Assembly: GCA_900095095.1 (NCBI GenBank)
Contig: FMBT01000467.1
Coordinates: 24,119-88,118 of the forward strand
DNA length: 64,000 nt
Direction: 5' to 3'
DNA from: Fragilariopsis cylindrus CCMP1102
Taxonomy: Eukaryota; Bacillariophyta; Bacillariophyceae; Bacillariales; Bacillariaceae
Shown: positions 1-10,292 of the stretch, piece by piece
How the letters are laid out: each line of letters opens with the position of its first letter
Numbering within the stretch: the stretch's first letter is position 1
Program-made: the position numbers and the translations under genes
Notes under the pieces: model-generated
Databases searched by the model: none
Seen by the model: only the letters and a program-made list of their open reading frames with translations
What the model was told of the DNA's origin: nothing

Positions 1-766
1 AACACATGACATACTTGTTGCGTTGTTGCCATTTTGAATAGTCCAAAAATCGAAAACCAACCAATATTTACGTACAATGTAGTAGACTTTACCTTTGAAA
101 ATATACAAATTCGTTTTACAAGTGATACGAATATGGAATATGTCATACAGTATCGCTTTTTACGGGTGAAACAAGCTGCATGACATATTTGTTGTCTATT
201 TCCAGTTAATTTTCTGAAGTGAGACACTAACATACAAAAAACCCATTGACTTGTTGGAGAGTCAGTCAATTTTTGGGAACATAAGAAACAGTTCTACTAT
301 TAAAATGGATGTTTTCTCTTAAATTTCAATTGTAGTATGACGCTCGATTTTGTCCGTAACGTCTATTTGTTACGTGATGGAAAAGAACTTTGCAACATCA
401 TCATAATTCATAAACTTCTTTTAAAATTTAAAGAAGTGAGCGAAGAATGAATGATTACGTCGTTTTTTTACACGTCGAATGAGAACAAAATGCGAACACG
501 AAGAATGTGTGTGTGTGTTCCTTCTTCGATCTTGACTTGACTTTTGTTTTATGCCTCCTTTGATTCCTTTGCATTTACGAAAGACGAAGAACAGTACAGT
601 ACAGAACAGTCGTCATTACATTGTACAGTATCGAATGAATGAATCAATCTTCTGTATGAATTATGTGAAGTAAAAAAAAATCAATTTTCAATTTAATAAA
701 TTAGCAGAGCAAAACAGCGAAGCAAGCCAATACTACTGTAGAAAAATGAGAAGCTTACACGTGTAG
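1..766. other. AT-rich non-coding stretch
   Basis: I see no convincing gene. The stretch is AT-rich with short simple repeats, including a GT run near 508-520 and ACAGTA repeats near 594-630. It could hold upstream exons of the partial gene that follows, but no exon can be assigned with confidence. Confidence 0.4.
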
Positions 767-880
767 GACGAATATGTTGTTTTCCACGATTGGATTAAAA
801 GATCAGGTTTTGAGGTAATAACCCTTTTTATAAATCGTAATTCCCCCGAATATTATTACATACTTTACTGTCCGCTTGGG

Positions 881-1228
881 TTGCACCAGGGTGGGAACGT
901 ATCTTGGGCATTACCATGCTTAGAAGGCGGTGCTGATAATGGCAAAGATTGGTGTACCGACCCATGGTGTTTTGTTTCTGCTGATAGTGAATGTGATGAA
1001 GAAGATGGTGCATACGATACTGTATTCTTTGCGAATACAACATATTCGGATAGTCTTGAATCTTCTGACTCGGTTTGTACTGTTTATAATGGTCCCACTG
1101 AACCATGTCCATTCGATGACGGTTGTGGTATGGAGAGTACATTAGGTGAATCGTCGTCGAAGATCACTACTGGTTTAATGGCCCTCGTTGCGTCTGCAGC
1201 AATTATTGCGACTTCTGTAATTATCTAA
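881..1228 (+). CDS. 3' exon of a secreted, possibly GPI-anchored Cys-rich protein
   Basis: The reading frame is open from about 767 to the stop at 1226-1228 but contains no ATG before the conserved part, so this is a 3' exon or a truncated gene; CAG at 887-889 is a possible splice acceptor. The protein has a Cys/Trp-rich patch (WCTDPWCFVS) followed by spaced cysteines, a pattern I know from extracellular proteins of diatoms and other microalgae. The C-terminus has a Ser-rich stretch followed by about 20 hydrophobic residues ending at the stop, which fits a GPI-anchor signal or a membrane tail. No 5' exon with a signal peptide was found. The function is unknown. A gene remnant is equally possible. 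Confidence 0.45.
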   Translation: MHQGGNVSWALPCLEGGADNGKDWCTDPWCFVSADSECDEEDGAYDTVFFANTTYSDSLESSDSVCTVYNGPTEPCPFDDGCGMESTLGESSSKITTGLMALVASAAIIATSVII

Positions 1229-1876
1229 CTAGACAGTTTCTTGCATACGGTGTGTCACTTATACGCACTATAATCTATCAGGAAGGAGAAGGAAGAAGAA
1301 GAAGACAATTCTTTATCGGTGTGTGTGTGTGTGTGTGTGTGTTTGTTTGTTTTTCCATTGTGTTTGCGGCACGTTATGTGCCCGAAAGCGGACGAGAAAC
1401 AGCTGTAATGACAATAAATTACTGATATTAACTGTCTAATATATTACTACCACTAGGTGACTAATTATTATGAATTTTAAGACAATGCATACACCCAATA
1501 CTGTAGATTGATTGGATAGTAGAGATGCTGCACGGAAATGACGACGACGTCATTATTGATCATCGATTCTTGTCGTTAGAAGCATTCGCATGTCCTTTAA
1601 AATTCTCCGAATTCATCAGAACGGTGTTTCTCGTGTCGTTGCTGTTGCTATCTGTATTGAGGATAGCAGAATCAATAACAATTTGTTTCGTATATTCAAT
1701 GTCATTCATTTTCCGCATTTCATCATCATTATTTGAGTGTTTCTTCCCTGAGAACGAAGAACACACTAGGAAATGTTCAACAACTATTATACTAACTAAC
1801 TGGCTAGATAGAATAGAACAAATTAGAATATAATGAATTACTGTACTGCGGACTACAGTTTTATTTATTAATCTAG
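1229..1876. other. Intergenic, no firm gene
   Basis: Apart from the GT repeat, two antiparallel open frames overlap at 1525-1833. The minus-strand one (1560-1766) is hydrophilic and protein-like but starts with GTG and has no recognisable motif, so it is not called as a gene. Confidence 0.4.
1320..1350. repeat. GT/GTTT microsatellite
   Basis: An uninterrupted (GT)n run passes into GTTT repeats, about 90 bases after the stop of the preceding partial gene, probably in its 3' flank. Confidence 0.8.
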
Positions 1877-3622
1877 CTAAATGACAATACTGTTATCATC
1901 ATCATCATCATCGTCATCATCATTTACATGGTCATCATCTGATAGTATATCTTCTTCGGATACATTTATAGAAGAAGAAATAGTATCCGTGGTATTCGTA
2001 GTAGTAGTAGTCGTGCTTGATAGCGTAGGTGTAGGTGACAGTGTTGGTGACACTACTACTGGCCCTTGATAAGGAAGAGGATATGTACTAGTAGACATCA
2101 TATTACGAGAAGGTGCAGAAGTAACTGGCTGTTGCTGTTGTTGTTGTTGTTGTTGCTCTTTTTGTTGACTAATCTTCTGCAATTGCAATTTGAATCGTTC
2201 TAGTGTTGGTGACACTACTACTGGCGCACGCGCGCGGGGATATATACTAGTAGGTGTCATATTATATGAAGGTACAGGAGCAGCTAGCTGTTGCTGCTGT
2301 TGTTGTTGCTCTTTTTGTTGACCAATCTTATTCTGCGATTGCAATTTCAATTGTTCTTGTTCTTGCTTTTGTTGTTGTGCTTTCAATACTTTACGTACAG
2401 CTCTATCTTCTCTCTGTAATGTAGTAAATGTTTTTATTCGTTTTGTTTGATGGTCATCAGTAAGATCAATATTATTACTGCTGTTGCTGATGATGGTGTT
2501 GGTACTGCTGCTGCTGCTGCTGCTGCTCATCACATGCCATTGTTCTTGTTCTTGCTTTTGTTGTTGTGCTTTCAATACTTTACGTACAGCTCTATCTTCT
2601 CTTTGTAATGTAGTAAATGTTTTCATTCGTTTTACTTGATGTTCATCAGTAAGATCAATATTATTACTGCTGTTGCTGATGCTGATGTTGGTACTGCTGC
2701 TGCTGCTGTTCATCACATGCCATATTTGACGTTTACGTTGTTCTTCAGTACGACGTTGATATTCTTGGTAAGGCGTACTACTTATTCCACTTCCACTTCC
2801 ACAAGTTGAAGAACGTTTGATGGTTGTGGAAGCATGTCTTTTTTTTAGTAGTATATTTTTTAATTTTGGTCTATATCTTTTTAATATCAATGCTTTTAGT
2901 CTTGATTTTACAATTTCATATTGATCTTTTGAATTCTTTGAATTTTGATGGATCACCTCTTGTTTCTCTTGTAATTCAATAATAGATATATTCATTTCAT
3001 TAAGAAGCTGTTGTTGTTGTTCTTCTTCTTCTTCTTTCGTCAGTTTCAATTCCTGTTCCCGTTCAAGTTGTTGTTGTTTAATACTAAGAATTCGTTCCTG
3101 TTCTTGTACATCTTCCTTTTGTTTTTCAATCAGTGCGACGAATCTTCTTGCTTCACTAAACAAAAGTTGTTGTTCACGGTGTTGTTGTTCTGCTTGGACT
3201 AGTCGAAGATGATCTTGACAAGAAGATGGAAACGATGTATCAATTTCACCTGCAATTTGTATTTTTTTTTGTCGTAATGCCTCCTTGAGTAGTTTATCAA
3301 TATGGATTTTCTCATCGTCGTTTTTAATTATTGTAGCACGATTAATCAATTCAATTTCAATTTCTTTTTGTTGTGCTTGAAGCTGTTGCTGCTGCTGCTG
3401 CTGCTGCTGTTGATGTAGTATTTGCATTTGCTGTTGTATTTGCTGCTGTATTTGCTGTAGCAACGTCTGCACCTGCGGCATTTGATACGTCGTAGTACCG
3501 GTAATAACAGCGGCGGGGGGTTGTAATAGCAGTGGGGTGGTTGTGGTTGTAACGGGTTGTGATTTGATACTAGTAATAGCTGGTGATGAGAGCGACAACA
3601 TGTCAGTGGTCTTATTAATCAT
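1877..3622 (-). CDS. Gln-rich coiled-coil protein with an internal duplication
   Basis: A 581-residue open frame with an ATG start. No known domain is recognised. Residues roughly 1-60 are Thr/Pro-rich. Gln-rich tracts with long Glu/Lys/Gln heptad-like stretches follow to about residue 230, consistent with a coiled coil. A Lys/Arg-rich segment and then two near-identical copies of a unit of about 60 residues lie at about 300-420. Each unit has a Ser run, an NNIDLTD motif and a basic TLQREDRAVRKVLKAQQQ segment. A second pair of related segments (QQKEQQQ then VVVSPTL) follows. The C-terminus is Ser/Thr-rich and ends in an Asp run. IDLTD resembles SUMO-interacting motifs (hydrophobic core followed by acids), which would suggest a nuclear scaffold, but that is inference. 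Much of the gene is trinucleotide repeat. Confidence 0.75.
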   Translation of the reverse strand: MINKTTDMLSLSSPAITSIKSQPVTTTTTPLLLQPPAAVITGTTTYQMPQVQTLLQQIQQQIQQQMQILHQQQQQQQQQQLQAQQKEIEIELINRATIIKNDDEKIHIDKLLKEALRQKKIQIAGEIDTSFPSSCQDHLRLVQAEQQHREQQLLFSEARRFVALIEKQKEDVQEQERILSIKQQQLEREQELKLTKEEEEEQQQQLLNEMNISIIELQEKQEVIHQNSKNSKDQYEIVKSRLKALILKRYRPKLKNILLKKRHASTTIKRSSTCGSGSGISSTPYQEYQRRTEEQRKRQIWHVMNSSSSSTNISISNSSNNIDLTDEHQVKRMKTFTTLQREDRAVRKVLKAQQQKQEQEQWHVMSSSSSSSSTNTIISNSSNNIDLTDDHQTKRIKTFTTLQREDRAVRKVLKAQQQKQEQEQLKLQSQNKIGQQKEQQQQQQQLAAPVPSYNMTPTSIYPRARAPVVVSPTLERFKLQLQKISQQKEQQQQQQQQQPVTSAPSRNMMSTSTYPLPYQGPVVVSPTLSPTPTLSSTTTTTTNTTDTISSSINVSEEDILSDDDHVNDDDDDDDDDNSIVI

Positions 3623-4546
3623 ACTTGTTTACTAGTAGGACCTACGTTATATTATTGCTGCTACTACTAAATAGAATGTTTATAGTGTTTGCTTTTCACT
3701 AATGATGTTGAGAATAAATGAATGAAACTGTGAGATATGAACGGATAATACAACGGAGAACCATCCGCTTGAGATTACAGTAGGGAGTAGAAACTACGTA
3801 AAACGAAAGATAATGTCTTTATTTCTAATTTCAGCGCTGTGCAGTACTGTACGGTATATCAGTTTCTTATTTTAACATTTTAGTAGCATTCGATTGCGAT
3901 GGATTTACTGTACTTCTTGTACTGTACTGTAAATCATGATCAAGCCCTAATGGATCGCTTCTTGGGCCAATTGCTTTTAGAATAAAAGTTACTGTCAACT
4001 TCATTTTTTAAAACAATTAAAAAAATGGTGGAACCGCGCATTCCTCGCGCAAAACCTAAAGTATACGCCCTCCGATAAAACATTCAATAAGAGTTTTCAA
4101 AAGTGTTAAACAATGTTACTGCGATCCTATTGGGCTCACGAAAAACGATCTATTAGGGCCTCTTGCGCGCGGCAATATGGAACTGTCAGAGCTGAAAATG
4201 AACACAGACAGGCAGCCACGTTTGAAAAATTAGGTTCGGAAATGTTATTCGTCTAATCTCATGATTACTAACAAAGAATGACACCACGAACTTATCGACA
4301 TGTATTTTAATGATGATTCGATTGAGAGACATAAATCTTTTTAGAGAAAGCAGATGTTGGTACCGAATCGAATCGATTCATTCGAATCGAATCGATTCAT
4401 TCGAATCGAACATTGCTTCTCTCATGTTGAACATGTTGAGTCGAGTCGACCTGAGTCGAGTCCGTCTCTCTAAGCCACACGCACTTTTCTTATATTATTA
4501 TTCCATAAAATAAAATTGTGTTGGCATATCATTATCATTGTTATCA
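3623..4546. other. Intergenic with short tandem repeats
   Basis: This stretch separates the starts and ends of two minus-strand genes. It has no supportable gene. It carries the tandem repeat at 4363-4411 and a related TGAGTCGAGTC doublet at about 4437-4462. Confidence 0.5.
4363..4411. repeat. 19-bp tandem repeat rich in GAATCGATTC palindromes
   Basis: About 2.6 copies of the unit CGAATCGAATCGATTCATT. Each unit contains the palindrome GAATCGATTC. A related doublet, TGAGTCGAGTC, follows 25 bases later. Confidence 0.75.
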
Positions 4547-6387
4547 TTATTGTATATTATCATTATTTGCGTTATCATCAAAATAATTGGATTGTAAAGC
4601 ATGTTTGGCATCCCAACGTTCCTTTGGATCATATTCTAATAATCGTGTTAATAATGTTAATCCATCTATTGATAAATAATCAAATTTATCCCATAATGAT
4701 TGTTTTTGTGGATGTGGTTGTGAATATTGCTTATTATTATTGTCATTATTGTATTCATGTATTGTGTTCATTGTTATTGTGTAATCATTGTATTGATATA
4801 GGTGAGTTGGTATACGTCCAATTGTCTGAATCATTTTTTGTAGTTGATCAATTTCTGATTTACCATCTAAGAATGGAGAACCTTGTAATAATTCTGCAAT
4901 CACACATCCTATCGACCATAAATCGATTGGGAATGAATATTGAATACTACTATATAATGACTATTATTATTGTTTTGTTTTTGTTGTTACTGTTGTTATT
5001 TACTGTTACTATTCTTGCTGTTACTATTACTGTTATTTGTTGTCGACGACGACGACGATGTTGTTATTATATTCGTGGGCAGTAATAATTCTGGTGCACG
5101 ATACCATAATGAAACCACATTCGGTGTCATGGGTGCCGATGGTGTCGGTAGTGGAATTGTGGAAGTGACTGATTGTGATAATAATTGGAATGATTGGAAT
5201 GATTGGAATGATTGTGGTACACAACATATTCTGGATAAACCAAAATCACATAATTTTAATTGTCCACCATTTTTACTAACATCATATAATAAATTACTTG
5301 GTTTAATATCACGATGGATGATATTATGTCGATGACAAAATTCAATAGCACTTACTAATTGTTTCGATAATAATTGTACCTGTTTGGTGGTAAATGGACT
5401 ACTATTACTTTTTGATTTTGATGACTTCGATGAATTCGAATTATAGTCACTACTTCTATTCCTATTGTTACTATTGAATGTTTTGTTTTGATTATAATTA
5501 TAATAGGAATCTAATATTTGTGCTAGATCATATTGACAATGTTCAAATACTAAAAATACATTCCCAATTTTCATTTTTGTTGTTCTTGTTCTCTTTCTTT
5601 TCTTGTTAGAATCCTCTTTATTGTCATTGTCCTTGCCGTTGTCATCGTCATCGTCCTTGTTCTCATTGCTATTTCCACCACTAGAAGAAACAGCAATTTC
5701 TAATAAATTTACAATATTGGGATGTGTCGAACAGACTCGTAATGCATTAATTTCACGTAAGGTGGTGATCGAAAATCCATCCGAGGATTCATGATGGGCA
5801 TAACATTTCTTCAATGCCACTATATTATTGTTACTATTGTTATTATTGTTATTGTTATTCTTATTTGTCTGCTGTGGATTCTTCGTTTTCTTATTTTGAG
5901 ATGCGGATGAATGAGTTTTCCCGTTCCCATTCCTATTCCCATTCGCATTATTATTCCCATTCCCATTTACATTATTATTGATTACCCATGTATCACGTGC
6001 ACGATATACTACACCATATGTACCTTGTCCAATTCGATGTCCATCACCAACCTTCCTATATCGATTGGATACATCTGGACATATACCATGATATACACGA
6101 CGAGAAATATCGTTAGCGTTAGCGTTAGCGTCGTCGTCATCCTTAGCGTCAACGTTAGCGTCATCGTCATTGATACTGATGTTGTTATTGTTGACATTAC
6201 TTTTTCGATCGTCACAATATTTGGCTAAAGAAAATGATGATGATCGTTTACTATTATCTTTATTTTTACCGACACCAACACCAACACCGACACTACTGAT
6301 ATCGACAACATCCCCGTTGTTGTTGTTGTTGCTGCTGCTGCTTGTCTTCATTGACGATGATGATGGTGGTGGATGTTTTTTCGTCAT
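4547..6387 (-). CDS. CDK10/11-like cyclin-dependent protein kinase, frame interrupted
   Basis: A CMGC Ser/Thr kinase read in two blocks. The first (6387 to 4996) starts with ATG and has about 110 low-complexity residues, the Gly loop GQGTYGVV (about residue 119), VALKK, a PSTAIRE-like [14 protein letters not shown] helix, the catalytic HRDIKPSN (about 352), DFG, and [17 protein letters not shown]. The second block (about 4955 to 4547) supplies [16 protein letters not shown] and [16 protein letters not shown]. Motif wording is closest to CDK10 and CDK11, linked to transcription and the cell cycle. Between the APE motif and IDLW lies an AAC/AGT-rich stretch with stops and a frame change; no GT-AG pair with matching phase was clear. 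It may be an unusual intron or an indel. The activation segment has an insertion with FQSFQSFQ. Confidence 0.85.
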
Positions 6388-6954
6388 GCTCCTAAATAAT
6401 ATTCTATTCTTACAATGTTTATAGCTATATTCTATTCTATTCTATTGGTGTTGTTTTGTGTTGTGTTGTACTACCGTCTGTATGCTATGCAATTTTTGAG
6501 CTGCCTCCTCAGTCAGTCGATCGGATTGCCAACAACTATGAAACAAGAGACAAGGATGCAGACGGAGAGATGGCTTGTACAGTGACAGTAAGTTAGCAGT
6601 ACTGTTAGCACTAAATATTATTGAAAATTGAGAAACGAAGACGAGGACATATAATAAATTATTTATTTATTAAACGTCTGTCCGTCTTTCACTTTTTACT
6701 CTTTTTTATAGTACAGTTGAATTGCCGTACTACGGACAGGCGAAAAAGTAGCAATCACGTGCAAGTAGTAATTATATGCAAAAGTACTGCTGTGTGCGTG
6801 TATCAAACAACAACAACAAAAGATCCTCAATTTACACGCCAAAAACTCAAGAATTGTAATACAGAAGAGAGAAAGGAGCCAGCGAAAGAAAGAAAGAACG
6901 AGGACGTACAGTAAATTAATACAATACATATCCATATACTATTAACAAGCTATC
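6388..6954. other. Divergent intergenic region
   Basis: A shared upstream region between the kinase (minus) and the flavodoxin-like gene (plus). Just upstream of the kinase ATG is a TATTC pentanucleotide repeat at about 6430-6446, followed by TTGTG repeats. The open frame at 6621-6914 overlaps another on the opposite strand and has no motif, so it is not called. Confidence 0.5.
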
Positions 6955-7536
6955 ATGACGAACGCCAAAGTAAAAGTAAATGTCGTTATTGTTTACGGTG
7001 GTGAACTTGCTAAGGATATCGCAGAACAAATTGAGGCCTTGAAACCAACAACCACAACAACTGATGATGATTTTGAGATCGATGTTACATTACGATGTGC
7101 CTCCGAACGACCAAAGACATTACTTGATTATAAAATCAATACTGTAGAAGAAGAAGAAAAAGGCGACGATACAACCACCACAACCACCACAATTGTTTGT
7201 TTTGTATTCCAAACCATCGAAAATAATTCACCTACCGAATCAGGTGGTACCACCATTCGTTTCTTTAAACGAAAAACACATCCTACTGATTTTTTATCGT
7301 GCAATGGTACTACCATGAAGTATTGTGTATTTGGTTGTGGTGATTCTAATTTATTATTTGATCGACAAACGACGGGATCGAAAGATTGTAATTTCGTTGC
7401 ACAAGAATTAGATACCAGATTAGAAACATTAGGTGGTGTACGACAATGTACATTAGGTTTAGCAGATGAACGTACTGGATTAACAGAAGTAGAACCATGG
7501 ATACGGAATGTCTTTTGGAAAAGTATTATTAATTAG
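6955..7536 (+). CDS. Flavodoxin-like FMN-binding domain protein
   Basis: A 193-residue protein from ATG 6955. The second half matches the late part of a flavodoxin fold: YCVFGCGDSN (about residue 122) corresponds to the YAVFGLGDS loop that packs on the FMN isoalloxazine ring. LDTRLETLGG and LGLADERTG follow, as in MioC and the FMN domains of diflavin reductases, and then the WI..FW end. The N-terminal VNVVIVYGGELAKDIAEQIE fits the first strand and phosphate loop. A Thr/Asp-rich insertion interrupts the middle. It has no reductase module, so it is a stand-alone FMN domain, perhaps an electron carrier. No targeting peptide is evident. It runs convergent to the following glycosyltransferase. Confidence 0.75.
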   Translation: MTNAKVKVNVVIVYGGELAKDIAEQIEALKPTTTTTDDDFEIDVTLRCASERPKTLLDYKINTVEEEEKGDDTTTTTTTIVCFVFQTIENNSPTESGGTTIRFFKRKTHPTDFLSCNGTTMKYCVFGCGDSNLLFDRQTTGSKDCNFVAQELDTRLETLGGVRQCTLGLADERTGLTEVEPWIRNVFWKSIIN

Positions 7537-7814
7537 TATTCAATCATAAACAAAATCAATTTTATTTTAATCTTTAAAACTAAATGCACTTAACTAGTAG
7601 TACAAGAGAACCTTTTTTCCTCGTATCAATACAATGTATCAACCGTCGTTCCGTTACAGAAAAATGCCAATTCAGGTACATATTGTATTCATTAAGTTTT
7701 GAGAAAGTTTTCTATTCAGTACGTTGTCCGTCCGAGTGATAGATATATTATGTATGTATTTATATTTATGTTTTGGTTCCTTGTTACTTTCATCTTATAT
7801 TTACTTTATTTATT

Positions 7815-10292
7815 TTATGCCATCGATGAATGCTGACACCAATCCATACTATGACATTGTTCACCAATCACATCAATATTAGTTAATTCTAAATAATCTT
7901 CTAAGGATCGTTCATGACCCATTGAATAATGTTTAAAATTTGTCAATGCCACCGAATCACCATCTTTGGCCAGGATTTCTTCAGAGTCGGTCGTATAGCC
8001 AATTAAATACTTCACACGTCGCAAGACATGTTTTTGTAGTCTGGTATTTAATCCAGCTCGGCCCGTATCCCGACCAACACTTTCCCAAAATTTAGGCAAT
8101 CCTAATCGTCCGGGACGATATTGATGTGCAATCATATTCTTTCGTGGTGCGTACTGTTTTGTTTTGTTTTGTAGTTTTAGTATTATAGGCAAAAACAACG
8201 AGAGAAAAAACAAGTAGATAAGAGAGATGTATTAGAGTGAGTTGTTGTACAGTGGTAAAATGCAACATACAAAATGCAACATGAACAAAAGAACAAGATA
8301 GGACGATACTTACTATATTCCATCCCATCGTCCATGATCGTACCGATAATGCAATTTCTTCTCCCATAAAGCACCATGGTGCGTATGGATCAAATGGTAC
8401 ATCCTTTAAGAATGAGGCATGTGCAAAAAAAAAGCCAGCCGCAATAAATGGAATTTGAGTGGGAAAGGGTGCATCATGGGGTGTATTACCACCCATACTA
8501 ATTCGTAAGATATGATTTTCCACAGGGGATGTGGAAAATTGACAATTACATAATCTGGCACCAGGTGTCCCACCTGCATAGGAACCATCATAGTCTTGAA
8601 ATCCTGGTGGATATGCGGACAGTACAGATTTCGGATAATTTTTAGAGGCTTTGGCTTCATCGATATAATATTTATCCCATTCGGGTGCAAATTCTAAATG
8701 AGCATCCATTTGCATAAAGTAGGTTTCACCACCCCATAATTTAGAGGCATAATATCGTGCAGTTTGTGGTCCTAGTGCATCCGTATCATGAACATATATG
8801 ACACGAACTTGTCCACTATCACAATATTTTTTATATGGGGAGTATTACAGAATTCATCAATACCATTCGCATCTGGTGGTTTCGGGACTAATGGATGTGA
8901 TTGGTTGTCCATTTTTATTTTTACCAACCACTCCACACCTGTTTGACATACTACACCATCAATCCATAACAATTTTGGACCACAATACCAAAAAATAATT
9001 TCTCTGGATGTTTTGCTTTATTAAATGCTGACATTAATGATTTACCTATAAATGTTCCCGGAATGCTGCTAATGAGATAAATAATGATTCATCATCCCGT
9101 ATTGGAAAGATGGTACGACCACGATACGCGTTATCTAATGGATCAATTTCTTTTTTGGTTAAATCAAAATAGAATTAATTAAAAACATTTCATCGATATT
9201 TGTCCAGTCTTTTCACGAGATTGTAATTCACTATTATGCACATTTTGTTTGTGTAATTTTTTATGATACTCATTCATAAAGGCAATTATACCAGCAATAG
9301 TTGGTTTATTATGATGTATCAAATCTTCAATTAATTGTTGTTCTTGATTGGATATATCTTAAATATGGATTGTGTGTCACTAAATGTTGGTAATGGTTCA
9401 AATTTTGGTATTAAATGGGGTGTGTTAATGTTGTATCAAAGGATTGACTTTGTAATTGGTAGGTGTTAAATGTGGTTCATGATTGCACGTTTTTTCTTTG
9501 AAAGTTTCTTTACTGCTAACTGTTCTGGTACTTCTGTTTCTTCATCTTCATCTTCGTCATCATCTTTATCACTTTTATCATCGTCATCGTCATCGTCGTC
9601 AGCACCTTCTTCATCAGCACCTTTCTTCTTTGTCTTCTTTTGACAACAGCATGTTCACCAGTAATAATTTTTTTATTAACATTATCTAATCCATGCATAA
9701 TTGCATGACGTTGTTCGGCATCATTTAATTTATGAACATTGTTCATACCACCACCACCACCATTCATACGACGTTGACTTTCATCATTTGGTTTGGGTGG
9801 TATACGTCGTCCATAGCATCCAAAGAACTTGTTCTTGATTTGACTGCCTGGTTGAACACCTTCAGGGTGCGAAAATACTAAAAAAAATGAAATTAAACAT
9901 GATACTGTCAATAAACCCAAGAATAGAATAAAAAATGGATTGAAAACAAGTGTATTAATAGATGATGGATTTTTTCTATTGCTCGTGCTTTTCCATTTCC
10001 TCCTCCACTCCACGATTACCAGCTTCACGTTCAGCACGACGTTGTTCCGTTCTTTATCTTTTTGTTGACGTTGTCCACTACTTCTATTACCGCTACTTGT
10101 ATTTGTTAGACCACCAGAATCGCCGCCATTGCCATTGCCTTCATTCGCAGATAACATCATGGTTTGACTATAGCTACTGTAGCTACTCTTTTGTTTCCGT
10201 TGTGAGTGATTATATTGCCCCAAGTCTATTAGGGTGTTTCTCTCAAGTCTTGCAGTTGGATGATGCATGACTGTCTTACCGTTTGAACACAT
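7815..10292 (-). pseudogene. GT60 Skp1-type GlcNAc-transferase (type II membrane), multiply frameshifted
   Basis: Read from ATG 10292. A basic cytoplasmic N-terminus precedes one hydrophobic signal anchor (FFILFLGLLTVSCLISFFLVF, about 9880-9950) and then a low-complexity acidic stem. The catalytic region has the GT60 pattern: IFPIRDDESLFISLAAFRE, HPEKLFFGIVVQN, VRVIYVHDTDALGPQTAR, WGGETYFMQMDAH (DxD-like), SVLSAYPPGF, FIAAGFFFAH, GEEIALSVRSWTMGWNI and AHQYRP. A GT-AG intron at 8154-8313 (GTAAGT donor, phase 0) joins GWNI to YAPRKNM. The family adds GlcNAc to proteins; Skp1 hydroxyproline is the best known target. Between about 8840 and 9650 the frame must change at least six times, yet the motifs remain, so sequencing indels or a very recent pseudogene are both possible. 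Confidence 0.75.

Noticed and set aside
881-889. True translation start at 881
   Set aside because: The first codon is TTG inside an open frame; no initiating ATG is present. The region is better read as a 3' exon.
1560-1766. Minus-strand hydrophilic frame
   Set aside because: It starts with GTG and is overlapped by a longer plus-strand frame; no motif.
6621-6935. Small genes in the kinase-flavodoxin intergenic region
   Set aside because: Two antiparallel frames overlap, neither has a motif, and both lie in the shared upstream region.
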